Positions 56,843 through 64,000 of a DNA stretch of 64,000 nt are shown piece by piece (the first letter of the stretch is position 1; the number at the start of each line of letters is the position of its first letter). The notes below the pieces were generated by a model. It was given only the letters and a program-made list of their open reading frames with translations, did not search any database and was not told the DNA's origin. Position numbers and translations under genes: made by a program. The stretch spans positions 1-64,000 of the forward strand of contig JBIQJY010000007.1 in the NCBI GenBank assembly GCA_044507065.1. Reading direction: 5' to 3'. Source of the stretch: SCN-69-37 sp044507065. GTDB taxonomy: Bacteria > Acidobacteriota > Vicinamibacteria > Vicinamibacterales > SCN-69-37.

Positions 56843-58594
56843 GTGCCTGAGCGGCCGACACGATCCGCGGGTCGCGCTTCGTCGCGCCGATCGCGACAGA
56901 CGATCGTCGTGATTGCGACCATTCTTGGCGTTGGCGCGGTGCTGCGGCTCGCCGGAATAGGCTTCGGCCTGCCGGCCGTCTACAACCCGGACGAAGTCGC
57001 GATCATGAACCGCGCGATCGCCCTGGGCCAGAACGGCCTCAACCCGCGCAACTTCCTGTATCCGACGTTCTATTTCTACGTGCTCTTCGCGTGGGAGGGC
57101 CTGTTGTTCGCGGCCGGGTGGCTGATGGGCTGGTTCGAATCGCTGGCCGCCTTCGAACAGCAGTATTTCGTCGATCCCTCGGTGTTCTACGTGGCCGGCC
57201 GGCTGCTGAGCGCGCTGTGCGGTGTGGCCACGATCTGGGCCACCTGGCGGCTTGGCCTGCGACTGTTCGGGCGGGTGGCCGGCGTGGCGGCCGCGGCGCT
57301 GCTCGCCGTGGCGCCGCTGGCGGTGCGCGATGCGCACTACGTGAAACACGACGTGCCGGTCACCCTGCTCATCGTGCTGACGCACCTCGCCCTGTCGGCC
57401 GCGCTGGCCGGCCGACTCGAGCGCCGCTGGTGGCTCGTGGGCGCGCTGGCGGGCCTGTCGCTGTCGACGCACTACTACGCGGTTTTCGTCTTCGTTCCGA
57501 TCGTCATGGTGATGCTCTCGCCGCTGACGCCGGGCGAGCCGCTGTCGGCGAGGCTGCGACGAACGACGGCCACACTCGCGGTCGCGGGAGTGGCATTCAT
57601 TGCCGCGTCGCCGTTCCTGCTGGTGGAAGCCGGCACCACGTACCGCGACATGGTCGCCAACCGCGAGATCGTCGTCGACCGCGCCACGACCAGCGGTGGC
57701 GCGTTCACGTCCCTGGCGTTCTACCTGCGGTGGCTGATGGCCGACGCGTCGGGGAGCGTGGCCGCCGCGCTCGCCCTGGCCGGCCTGGTGGCGCTTGCGC
57801 GGGCCGGATGGCTGCGCGCCATACTCACGCTTGCCTTCCCGATCGTCTTCGTTCTGTTCATGGCCAACACGGTGCCGGCCAGCCGGTACCTGAATCCCGT
57901 CCTGCCGTTCGTGGCGCTGCTCGGCGGTGCCGCGGTGGCCTGGGTGTCGACCGTGCCGCGCGCCGGACGGGTGCTCGCCCTGTCGGCACTGACGCTGGCC
58001 GTCGGCGAGGCCGCGCTGATGGCCGCCCGCGGCGACATGTTCTTCCGCCAGCCCGATACCCGGACGATGGCTGTCGAGTGGTTCGCGACAAACGTGCCGA
58101 GGGGGACCTCGGTGCTGATCCAGCCCTACAGCGTCCCACTGCGCAATTCGCGCGAGGGCCTGAACGAGGCCCTCGCTCACCACCTGGGCGATGCCGAGCG
58201 CGCGTCGGTCAGATTCCAGCGGCAACGAGCGCTCGATCCGTACCCGGAGCCGTCGTACCGGACGATCTATCTGGGGTCGGGCGGTCTCGACGTGGACAAG
58301 ATCTACGTGGACCCGGCGGTCTTCGCGGCGTCAAAGGGGCTCGAGCCGCTCCGCGATCTCGGCATCACGCACGTGGTGATGAAACGATACAATGACGAGG
58401 ATCCCGCCATGGCGCCCCTCGAGGCGGCGCTGCGGAAGGACGGCACGCTGGCGGCGACGTTTTCGCCCTACCGGCTGGATGCCGATGCGGCGGCGCGGCG
58501 TGAGACGGCCCCGTTCCTGCACAACACGGACGCCCGGATCGGTCGCGCCCTCGAGCGTCCCGGCCCGATCATCGACATCTGGACCATCGACTGA
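56843..58594 (+). CDS. PMT/ArnT-like GT-C membrane glycosyltransferase
   Basis: 583 residues, start GTG 56843. About ten membrane helices, with the acidic loop motif AVYNPDEVAIMNRAIALGQN and LNPRNFLYPTFYFYVLFAWE; the second conserved region is VRDAHYVKHDVPVTLLIV. These match the PMT_2 (GT39/GT83) pattern. The C-terminal 150 residues form a soluble periplasmic domain (SYRTIYLGSGGLDVDKIYV). Its stop overlaps the next ATG (TGATG), so it is coupled to the following radical SAM gene. Confidence 0.8.
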   Translation: MPERPTRSAGRASSRRSRQTIVVIATILGVGAVLRLAGIGFGLPAVYNPDEVAIMNRAIALGQNGLNPRNFLYPTFYFYVLFAWEGLLFAAGWLMGWFESLAAFEQQYFVDPSVFYVAGRLLSALCGVATIWATWRLGLRLFGRVAGVAAAALLAVAPLAVRDAHYVKHDVPVTLLIVLTHLALSAALAGRLERRWWLVGALAGLSLSTHYYAVFVFVPIVMVMLSPLTPGEPLSARLRRTTATLAVAGVAFIAASPFLLVEAGTTYRDMVANREIVVDRATTSGGAFTSLAFYLRWLMADASGSVAAALALAGLVALARAGWLRAILTLAFPIVFVLFMANTVPASRYLNPVLPFVALLGGAAVAWVSTVPRAGRVLALSALTLAVGEAALMAARGDMFFRQPDTRTMAVEWFATNVPRGTSVLIQPYSVPLRNSREGLNEALAHHLGDAERASVRFQRQRALDPYPEPSYRTIYLGSGGLDVDKIYVDPAVFAASKGLEPLRDLGITHVVMKRYNDEDPAMAPLEAALRKDGTLAATFSPYRLDADAAARRETAPFLHNTDARIGRALERPGPIIDIWTID

Positions 58595-59778
58595 TGCCTT
58601 TATCACCACGGATCCGGGAAGCGGTTGCGCGCCGCGCGCGGGCCGTGCCCTTCCTGACGAGCCTTGTCGCCAGGTTTCGGCGGCAGCGGTACGAACAGCG
58701 CATCGACACGTTCCTGACGGCCAGGGACGGCAAGGCGGGCCGCCTGCCGGCCGGCGTGGTCTACGAAGCCACCATGCGGTGCAACCTGCACTGCGAGTTC
58801 TGCTACGTCGGCACGCTCCTGAACATCGAAGGCGAGTGGCGCGAGGAGCTGCCCATGGATGTCCTGCGGCGCGCCTTTCCCGACCAGGACGGCCTGCAGG
58901 TGAGCCTGACGGGCGGCGAGATCTTCATGCGCAAGGACATCCTGGGCGTGATGGATGTCTTCCGTGGGAAGGGCTACGTCTGCGGGTACCTCACGACCAA
59001 CGGCACGATCATCACCGACGAGCGGGCCACGGCGCTGGCGGACCTGGCCGCGAAGGGCTTCCTGAAGCACATCAGCGTGTCGATTGACGGCCCCGGCGAG
59101 ATGCACGACAAGGCCCGGGGCGTGAAGGGCACGTTCGAGCGGACGGCCGCCGGCCTGCGGCGCCTGCAGGCCGCCGCCTCGGCCCGGCACGCGCCGCTGC
59201 GCGTCAGCGTGAACACGACGGTGGCGCACGAGACACTCGATGCGCTCACCGACATGGTGGACGTGGCCTCCGATCTCGGAGTGGATGCCATCGGGCTCAA
59301 TCACCTGATGTTCAGCACCCCCGAGGAAGTGGAAGAAACCGTGCGCCTCATCGGCACGGGCGACACGTCGGTCATCTCGACCTTCGTCACCTCGGATCCC
59401 GGGCTCGATCCCGTGCGTGTGGGCCGCCAGGTCGATCGGCTCGCGGAGCGCTGCCGCGAGCGCGGCATCCGGTTCGACATGCGGCCGAAGGTGAAGGCGG
59501 GCCTGGTCGAGCCGTATTACACGCCCGGCACGGCGCTCGAGGGCCGCTGCCTGTACCCGTTCCTCCACGCGCGTGTTTCGTTCAGCGGCAAGGTGTACTT
59601 CTGCCCGTTCATCCGCATCGAGGTGGGCGACCTGGCCACCCAGTCCCTGGAAGAAGTGTGGACGGGCGAGCCGTACGTCGCGCTCCGCCGGCGGCTGGTC
59701 GAGAATGGTATCTTTCCGGTCTGTCGGCGATGCTGCAAGGTCGAGCTGACGCCGGCCGCGGCCGCACCGTCGGCCTGA
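58594..59778 (+). CDS. Radical SAM/SPASM protein
   Basis: 394 residues. The iron-sulphur motif is EATMRCNLHCEFCYVGTLLN (CxxxCxxC). Barrel motifs: VSLTGGEIFMRKDILGVM, GYLTTNGTIITDERA and KHISVSIDGPGEMHDKARG. The SPASM end has GRCLYPFLHARVSFSGKVYF, CPFIRIEVGDLATQ and ICRRCC-like FPVCRRCCKVE. It is larger and only distantly similar to the radical SAM gene at 54397. Coupled by TGATG to a GT-C gene; an 18-base gap leads to a third radical SAM gene. Confidence 0.87.
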   Translation: MPLSPRIREAVARRARAVPFLTSLVARFRRQRYEQRIDTFLTARDGKAGRLPAGVVYEATMRCNLHCEFCYVGTLLNIEGEWREELPMDVLRRAFPDQDGLQVSLTGGEIFMRKDILGVMDVFRGKGYVCGYLTTNGTIITDERATALADLAAKGFLKHISVSIDGPGEMHDKARGVKGTFERTAAGLRRLQAAASARHAPLRVSVNTTVAHETLDALTDMVDVASDLGVDAIGLNHLMFSTPEEVEETVRLIGTGDTSVISTFVTSDPGLDPVRVGRQVDRLAERCRERGIRFDMRPKVKAGLVEPYYTPGTALEGRCLYPFLHARVSFSGKVYFCPFIRIEVGDLATQSLEEVWTGEPYVALRRRLVENGIFPVCRRCCKVELTPAAAAPSA

Positions 59779-59796
59779 AGGCGAGAGACGCTTCCG

Positions 59797-61296
59797 ATGC
59801 TCGGTACGAAAACGCTGCTCGTCAATCCCCCGCTCGTCGGCGGCCTGGCCTTCACGCGCCAGGGTCGCTGCCAGGAGCGCGAGGAAGTGCTGGGCACGAC
59901 CAAGCCGCCCTACAGCCTGGCGCTCGCCGCCGCGCTGCTGCGCACCGCCGGCCATGACGTCCGGGCCGCTGACCTCACCGCGACGCAGCAGTCGGTCGAC
60001 GACCTCGTCGCGCGGCTCGACGCCGAGGGGTTCCACCCCACGCTCATCGTCTTTCCCAGCACGACGCCCACGCTCGACGCCGACACGGCCGCGATGGCCG
60101 TGCTCCGCGCGCGGTACGGTGCGCCCATCGTCTGCTTCGGTCCGCACGCGTCGACCGCGCCGGCCGAGTCGATGCAGCGGGCCACGGCCGTCGACGCGAT
60201 GATCGTCGGCGAGCCCGAAGACGGCCTGCTGCAGCTGGCCTCGCTCGCATCGATCGACGAGTTCGACCAGGTGCCGAGCCTGACGTTTCGCCGCGGCGGC
60301 GATGTCGTGCCGCACCGGGCCCACGGCTCGTTCACCGGGTTCCTCGACGCGCCGTACCCGGCCTGGGATCTGTTCGATCTGTCCACCTATACGCTGCCGA
60401 TCGTCAACCAGTCATACGTGCTGGTGGAGACCTCGCGCGGGTGCCCGTACACGTGCGATTTCTGCGTGGCCCCGCTGCACCAGGGCCGCAAGTTCCGCGA
60501 GCGCGGCGCGAAGGCCCTCGTCGACGAGATCGAACGCGGGTACCGCGAGTTCGGCCTGACGTTCTTCTATCTCTGGGGCGACACGGTCACGCTCAACGTG
60601 AAGAGCTTCAGCGCGTTCTGCGAGGAGCTCATCGCGCGCAACCTGCCGGTGCAGTGGTTCGGCAACGCGCGCGCCGACAACCTGACCGATCCCGAGTTCG
60701 TGAAGCGGCTGCGCAAGGCCGGCTGCTGGATGCTGGCGCTCGGCATCGAGACCGAGTCCGAAGAGACGCGCAAGGACATGCTGAAGCGGCTCGACGGTGA
60801 GAAGATCCGGATCGCGCTGCGCAACATGCGTGCGGCCGGCATCCGCTCGTTCGGGTTCTTCATCCTCGGCTATCCGGGCGACACCGTCGAGTCGCTCGAG
60901 CGGACGATCGACTACGCCATCGAGCTCGATCCCGATTTCGCCAACTTCTACCCGGCCGTGCCCTATCCCGGCACCGAGCTCTACGAGAAGGTCAGGCGCG
61001 AAGGCCTGCTGGCGAGCGAGGACTGGACGCGCATGGAGTACTCGTACTACCTGCTGTCGGGCAACGGCCTCGACGAGCCCACGGTGATGGGTGCGATCAA
61101 CCGCGCGAAACGGCGGTTCTACCTGCGGCCCGGCTATCTCGCGCGACACGCGGGCGACGTCGTCCGACTGGCCACGACCAAGTGGGGCGTGGCCTGGCAC
61201 GTCGCCTCGCGCGTGCTGTTCGGCGCACCGGTCACCAATGCCGCGCCGCCGGCGCCACCGGCCACGACGACGTCGGCGCCCGAACGCGCCGTCTGA
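59797..61296 (+). CDS. B12-binding-domain radical SAM protein
   Basis: 499 residues. The N-terminal cobalamin-binding-like domain has LLVNPPLVGGLAFTRQGR, YSLALAAALLRTAGHDV and DAMIVGEPEDGLLQL. The radical SAM motif is TSRGCPYTCDFCVAPLHQGR. Further: FFYLWGDTVTLNVKSF, WMLALGIETESEETRKDML and FGFFILGYPGDTVESLERTI. Family members methylate unactivated carbons or rearrange lipids and hopanoids; HpnJ has a related layout. The tail after residue 440 is Ala/Pro rich. Substrate unknown. Confidence 0.87.
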   Translation: MLGTKTLLVNPPLVGGLAFTRQGRCQEREEVLGTTKPPYSLALAAALLRTAGHDVRAADLTATQQSVDDLVARLDAEGFHPTLIVFPSTTPTLDADTAAMAVLRARYGAPIVCFGPHASTAPAESMQRATAVDAMIVGEPEDGLLQLASLASIDEFDQVPSLTFRRGGDVVPHRAHGSFTGFLDAPYPAWDLFDLSTYTLPIVNQSYVLVETSRGCPYTCDFCVAPLHQGRKFRERGAKALVDEIERGYREFGLTFFYLWGDTVTLNVKSFSAFCEELIARNLPVQWFGNARADNLTDPEFVKRLRKAGCWMLALGIETESEETRKDMLKRLDGEKIRIALRNMRAAGIRSFGFFILGYPGDTVESLERTIDYAIELDPDFANFYPAVPYPGTELYEKVRREGLLASEDWTRMEYSYYLLSGNGLDEPTVMGAINRAKRRFYLRPGYLARHAGDVVRLATTKWGVAWHVASRVLFGAPVTNAAPPAPPATTTSAPERAV

Positions 61297-61352
61297 CGGA
61301 AGCGGCGCAGCTGCGGTGGCCTGCGCGCCACCCACACCAGGCAGGTGTTTCC

Positions 61353-62216
61353 ATGCGTGTCCTGATCGTCCTCGTGTCCCTGGTCGTCATCGGCCTCTCG
61401 AGCGCTGAACCGCGCGCCTGGGGGCTCGACGTGCACCGTCGCATCACGGCACGGGCACTCGAGGGCCTTCCGGTCGAGATCCGCGCGTTCTTCAACGACG
61501 ATCGCGACTTCATCATCGAACGTTCGGTCGACCCCGACCTGTGGCGCATCGTCGACCTGCACGGATCGCTCGGGCCGGAACCGCCAAACCACTTCCTGGA
61601 CATCGACGACCTCGGCGAGCCGCCGCCGTTCACCAACGTCCCGCGTGAGTGGGACGCCTTCGTGAAGCGCTACGGAGAGGCCGAAGCCGCCGAGGCGGGA
61701 CGCCTGCCCTGGCGCACCGAAGAAATCTTCAACCGCCTCGTCGCCACGATGCGCGACATCCCGACCGGCAAGGCGCCCTACTCGGCGAGCAACTCGCGCT
61801 ACCTTGCCGCGATCCTCGCGCACTACGTCGAGGACGGGTTCGTCCCGCTGCACGCGGTGCGCAACTACGACGGGCAGTTGACCGGACAGCGCGGCCTGCA
61901 CTCGCGGTTCGAAACGTCGCTCGTCGAACGCTTCTGGGCCAGCTACGCGCTCCGGCCCGTACAGGTGACGCCGATCGCCGACATCCGCACCTTCATGTTC
62001 GACACGGTCGTGGAAAGCGCCAGCCTGCTGTCTGCCGTGCTCGAGGCCGATCGACAGGCCGCCGGGGATGCGACCACCTACGATGCGGCCTACTACGACC
62101 GGTTCCGCGAGACGGCCGGTCCGATAGCCGAGCGACGCGTGAACGATGCCGTCGACGGCGTCGCCAGCGCCATCACCGCCGCATGGCGCGCGGCGGGAAG
62201 CCCGGACCTTCGCTGA
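61353..62216 (+). CDS. Secreted S1/P1 nuclease / zinc phospholipase C family protein
   Basis: 287 residues from ATG 61353; the frame extends upstream only across the previous gene. A signal peptide (1-22, ending PRA) would expose Trp23 as the mature N-terminus, as needed for the trinuclear zinc site. Candidate ligands: Trp23, His28 (WGLDVHRRI), Asp60 or Asp62, His80 (NHFLDID), His157, Asp161 and His167 (AHYVEDGFVPLH), His183 and Glu187 (GLHSRFET). The H-x3-D-x5-H and H-x3-E spacings match the family. Nuclease or phosphodiesterase activity in the periplasm is plausible. Confidence 0.82.
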   Translation: MRVLIVLVSLVVIGLSSAEPRAWGLDVHRRITARALEGLPVEIRAFFNDDRDFIIERSVDPDLWRIVDLHGSLGPEPPNHFLDIDDLGEPPPFTNVPREWDAFVKRYGEAEAAEAGRLPWRTEEIFNRLVATMRDIPTGKAPYSASNSRYLAAILAHYVEDGFVPLHAVRNYDGQLTGQRGLHSRFETSLVERFWASYALRPVQVTPIADIRTFMFDTVVESASLLSAVLEADRQAAGDATTYDAAYYDRFRETAGPIAERRVNDAVDGVASAITAAWRAAGSPDLR

Positions 62217-62256
62217 ACGATTCGCGCCGCATCTCGGAGAAGGGAGACCGACCGGC

Positions 62257-62604
62257 ATGTGCAAGACCATTACGCAGAAGGTGAAATTCCGCGCCGAGCC
62301 CGCCCGTGTCTATCGGCTGCTCGTCACGGCGAAGGACAGGATCGGCGGCCGGTTCCGCATGGGCGAGGGCACCGGCATCGTGGTCGACCTGGCACCGGCC
62401 AGGCGCATCGTTCGCGCGTGGCGCGAAGGCGACTATCCCGAAGGTGTGTTCTCGATGGCCGCCGTCACGCTGCGCCCGGTGGAGACCGGCACCGAACTCA
62501 CGCTCACGCACAGGGGCGTGCCGAAGGACCTCATCCCGCGCACCGAGGCCCGCTGGCGACGCGACTACTGGGAACCGATCAAACGCAAGCTCACCGCCTC
62601 GTAG
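62257..62604 (+). CDS. SRPBCC/AHSA1-like small protein
   Basis: 115 residues from ATG 62257. Features of the START/SRPBCC fold: KVKFRAEPARVYRLLVTAKD, GRFRMGEGTGIVVDLAPARR, IVRAWREGDYPEGVF and GTELTLTHRGVPKDLI, ending RRDYWEPIKRKL. Members bind hydrophobic ligands or act as Hsp90 co-chaperone-like proteins; no ligand is predicted here. The last two codons and the stop are written by the first unit of the downstream 8-bp tandem repeat. Confidence 0.75.
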   Translation: MCKTITQKVKFRAEPARVYRLLVTAKDRIGGRFRMGEGTGIVVDLAPARRIVRAWREGDYPEGVFSMAAVTLRPVETGTELTLTHRGVPKDLIPRTEARWRRDYWEPIKRKLTAS

Positions 62605-62623
62605 CCTCGTAGCCTCGTAGCCT
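62596..62623. repeat. 8-bp tandem repeat, left part
   Basis: Three and a half copies of GCCTCGTA (minus strand TACGAGGC), cut by the assembly gap. It includes the stop codon of the SRPBCC gene. Confidence 0.9.
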
Positions 62624-62723
62624 NNNNNNNNNNNNNNNNNNNNNNNNNNNNNNNNNNNNNNNNNNNNNNNNNNNNNNNNNNNNNNNNNNNNNNNNNNNNN
62701 NNNNNNNNNNNNNNNNNNNNNNN
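62624..62723. other. Assembly gap (100 N)
   Basis: Exactly 100 undetermined bases inside a tandem repeat. The round number suggests a placeholder gap, so the true array length is unknown. Confidence 0.98.
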
Positions 62724-62759
62724 GCCTCGTAGCCTCGTAGCCTCGTAGCCTTGTAGCCT
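62724..62759. repeat. 8-bp tandem repeat, right part
   Basis: Four copies of GCCTCGTA (the fourth reads GCCTTGTA) plus a partial unit, in the same register and orientation as the left part. It ends four bases from the stop of the next minus-strand gene. Confidence 0.9.
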
Positions 62760-62762
62760 CCT

Positions 62763-63548
62763 CTAAGCCCCATACTCCGCAATCCGCTCGAGCTCGCGCG
62801 TCGACAACTGCTCGTAGGTCACCGGACGACGACGGTCGCGCTGGCGGAACCGGTGGAGGTAGAGGTCCTTCAACTGCACGAGGTAGCCGGCCGCTTCGCG
62901 CATGCTCATCTTGCTTTCGCCAAGCTCGCGGTCATCGAACTGGTAGGGCACCTCGACCAGGCGCCCCGGACGGCCGCGCACGATGAGTTCGATGCAGATC
63001 TTGAAGCCGCCGGCCTTGATGGTCACGCCCTGTGCGATATCGCGGCGAATCAGGAAGAAGCCCGACGCCGCGTCACGGATGGGCGACAACCCGCGCGCCA
63101 TCAGGCAGCCGACGCGCGAGAGCAGCTTGCGTTTGAACGGCCAGTTTGGCGTGCTGCCCCCCGGAATGTAGCGGCTGGCCACGAGCACGTCGGCGTCGGT
63201 CGCACGCCAGACGGCCATCATCTTGGGCACGAGCGCCGGCGGATGGCTGAAGTCGGCATCCATGACGCCCACCGTGTCGGCCGATGCGACGTTGAACCCG
63301 GCCACGACGGCCGTTCCGAGACCGAGCTTGCCGCTGCGGTGTACCACCTGCACGCGGTGTGTCTTCGCGAGCGTGTCGGCCACCTCACCCGTCCCGTCCG
63401 GCGAGTTGTCGTCGACGATGACGAGTTCCAGTTCGAGCTTCGCCGCCGCAGCCGCCTCGAACAGCGCCGTCGTCAACTCGATCAGTCGATCGCGTTCGTT
63501 GTAGGTAGGCATGACCATGCTCAGGTCTGGCCGCCGCAATGAAGTCAC
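62763..63548 (-). CDS. Polyprenol-phosphate mannosyltransferase-like GT2
   Basis: 261 residues from GTG 63548; the longer frame to 63971 crosses the promoter region. GT-A motifs: MVMPTYNERDRLIELTTAL, LVIVDDNSPDGTGEVADTL, SGKLGLGTAVVAGFN, VGVMDADFSHPPALVPKM and AASGFFLIRRDIAQG. VPYQFDDRELGESKMSMREA is the conserved C-terminal Dpm1/Ppm1 box. No membrane helix, as in Mycobacterium Ppm1 catalytic domain. It probably makes a polyprenyl-phosphate sugar for the GT-C proteins, one of which is divergent from it. Confidence 0.9.
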   Translation of the reverse strand: MTSLRRPDLSMVMPTYNERDRLIELTTALFEAAAAAKLELELVIVDDNSPDGTGEVADTLAKTHRVQVVHRSGKLGLGTAVVAGFNVASADTVGVMDADFSHPPALVPKMMAVWRATDADVLVASRYIPGGSTPNWPFKRKLLSRVGCLMARGLSPIRDAASGFFLIRRDIAQGVTIKAGGFKICIELIVRGRPGRLVEVPYQFDDRELGESKMSMREAAGYLVQLKDLYLHRFRQRDRRRPVTYEQLSTRELERIAEYGA

Positions 63549-63554
63549 CGCAGC

Positions 63555-63560
63555 ACTATA
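63555..63560 (-). promoter_or_regulatory. -10 element of the polyprenol-phosphate glycosyltransferase gene
   Basis: TATAGT on the minus strand, six bases before GTG 63548, so predicted transcription starts on the start codon. Confidence 0.5.
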
Positions 63561-63629
63561 AATCACCGGTACAGCGTCCGGCTCGTCTGCGCCACCGGAC
63601 CGCGACCGCCGATCCGAGTCTGCTAGAGT

Positions 63630-64000
63630 GTGGCCACGCCCGTGCAGCCCCGTACTTTTGCCGCCGCAGTAGTGATCGTGCTGTCCGTTGCAGCCTGCGT
63701 GCGGGGCGCCTGGCTCACCGCCGACCCACCGGTACGCCGTTCGGTCGGCATCGTGTGGCACGACGAGGGCGCGTGGGTCCACAACGCGCGCAACCAGGCG
63801 TTGTGGGGCACGTGGCGCACCGACGAATGGAACCCGGTGTTCGTCGCGCCGGTCTTCACAGCGCTCGAGTACGGCGCCTTCGCCGCGCTCGGTGTCGGCA
63901 CCTGGCAGGCCCGCGTGGTGCCGGCCCTCTCCGGCCTTGCGGCCGTTGCCTGCCTGATGCTGGCCCTGCACGTGCTGGCCGGACGTCGCGCGGCCGTCAT
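63630..64000 (+). CDS. PMT/ArnT-like GT-C membrane glycosyltransferase (partial, C-terminus beyond window)
   Basis: About 123 codons are visible, running off the right edge. GTG 63630 touches a TAGAGT hexamer (63624-63629); GTG 63642 is a second in-frame choice. The N-terminal helix (FAAAVVIVLSVAACVRGAWL) is followed by the first-loop motif GIVWHDEGAWVHNARNQALW, in which the Asp-Glu pair matches the catalytic loop of GT-C transferases, and by EWNPVFVAPVFTALEYGAF. Divergent from the GT2 polyprenyl-phosphate enzyme across 81 bases, suggesting a functional pair. Confidence 0.75.
   Translation, partial: MATPVQPRTFAAAVVIVLSVAACVRGAWLTADPPVRRSVGIVWHDEGAWVHNARNQALWGTWRTDEWNPVFVAPVFTALEYGAFAALGVGTWQARVVPALSGLAAVACLMLALHVLAGRRAAV

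Noticed and set aside
58388..58393. TACAAT hexamer inside the GT-C gene
   Set aside because: It encodes Tyr-Asn within a continuous membrane-protein reading frame and no start codon follows at the spacing seen elsewhere.
54397..59778. RiPP maturation system around the SPASM radical SAM genes
   Set aside because: No short precursor ORF with a plausible core peptide, peptidase or exporter was found in the gaps, all of which are under 60 bases.
62596..62759. CRISPR array
   Set aside because: The unit is 8 bp with no spacers and no cas genes; it is a simple tandem repeat.

Overview
This is a GC-rich bacterial chromosome window, by eye about two thirds G+C. It reads as a Gram-negative, peptidoglycan-containing organism. 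The gene set fits Acidobacteriota, probably class Vicinamibacteria: a dcw cluster with a PASTA-bearing division transpeptidase, a mutS2-dnaG-rpoD block, secreted STN-like proteins, short tandem intergenic repeats and large GT-C rich glycan loci. That placement is inference from gene content; no marker RNA lies in the window. A 100-N run at 62624-62723 shows that this is a scaffolded draft assembly.

Region 1 (1-20.2 kb) is mixed housekeeping. lepA-lepB (lepB is cut by the window edge) follow a membrane glycosyltransferase-citrate synthase pair, all on the minus strand. larB, mutS2, dnaG, rpoD and a CAU tRNA run on the plus strand, followed by a zinc-ribbon coiled-coil protein, an RNase H-like protein and a cysteine-rich orphan. 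Next come a small outer-membrane protein, a PgeF/laccase-domain enzyme, a small SpoVG-like protein, a B12-type radical SAM protein, and a divergent transporter/nagB pair that shares overlapping -10 elements.

Region 2 (20.2-36.9 kb, minus strand) is an almost complete division and cell wall (dcw) cluster: mraZ-rsmH-ftsL-ftsI-murE-murF-mraY-murD-ftsW-murG-murC-ftsQ-ftsA-ftsZ. Most genes overlap by 1-4 bases (TGATG, ATGA or GTGA). murB and ddl are absent from their usual place between murC and ftsQ. Upstream of mraZ there is a near-consensus sigma-70 promoter followed by three 10-bp-phased boxes that look like an MraZ operator. Their position moves the mraZ start to a GTG at 36834. MurE carries DNPR, so the wall is predicted to be meso-diaminopimelate type.

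Region 3 (37.1-64 kb, mostly plus strand) is a long surface-glycan locus. It contains GT4, GT2, GT9 and capsule-type GT-B transferases, a DegT/DnrJ aminotransferase and an SDR nucleotide-sugar epimerase/decarboxylase. It also has at least six polytopic GT-C-like (PMT/ArnT-type) membrane proteins, four GT2 enzymes of polyprenyl-phosphate-sugar-synthase type, a methyltransferase and three radical SAM enzymes (two SPASM-like, one B12-binding). A secreted S1/P1-nuclease/phospholipase-C-type protein with a complete zinc-ligand set and a small SRPBCC protein follow. No flippase, polymerase or priming transferase was recognised. The simplest reading is a lipid-linked sugar system in which GT2 enzymes charge polyprenyl phosphate and the GT-C proteins use the product. 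The three radical SAM enzymes are the most unexplained part of it.

Across the window several starts lie only about 0-10 bases downstream of a TATAAT-like hexamer, suggesting leaderless or near-leaderless transcripts. All functional calls come from reading motifs; no database search was run.
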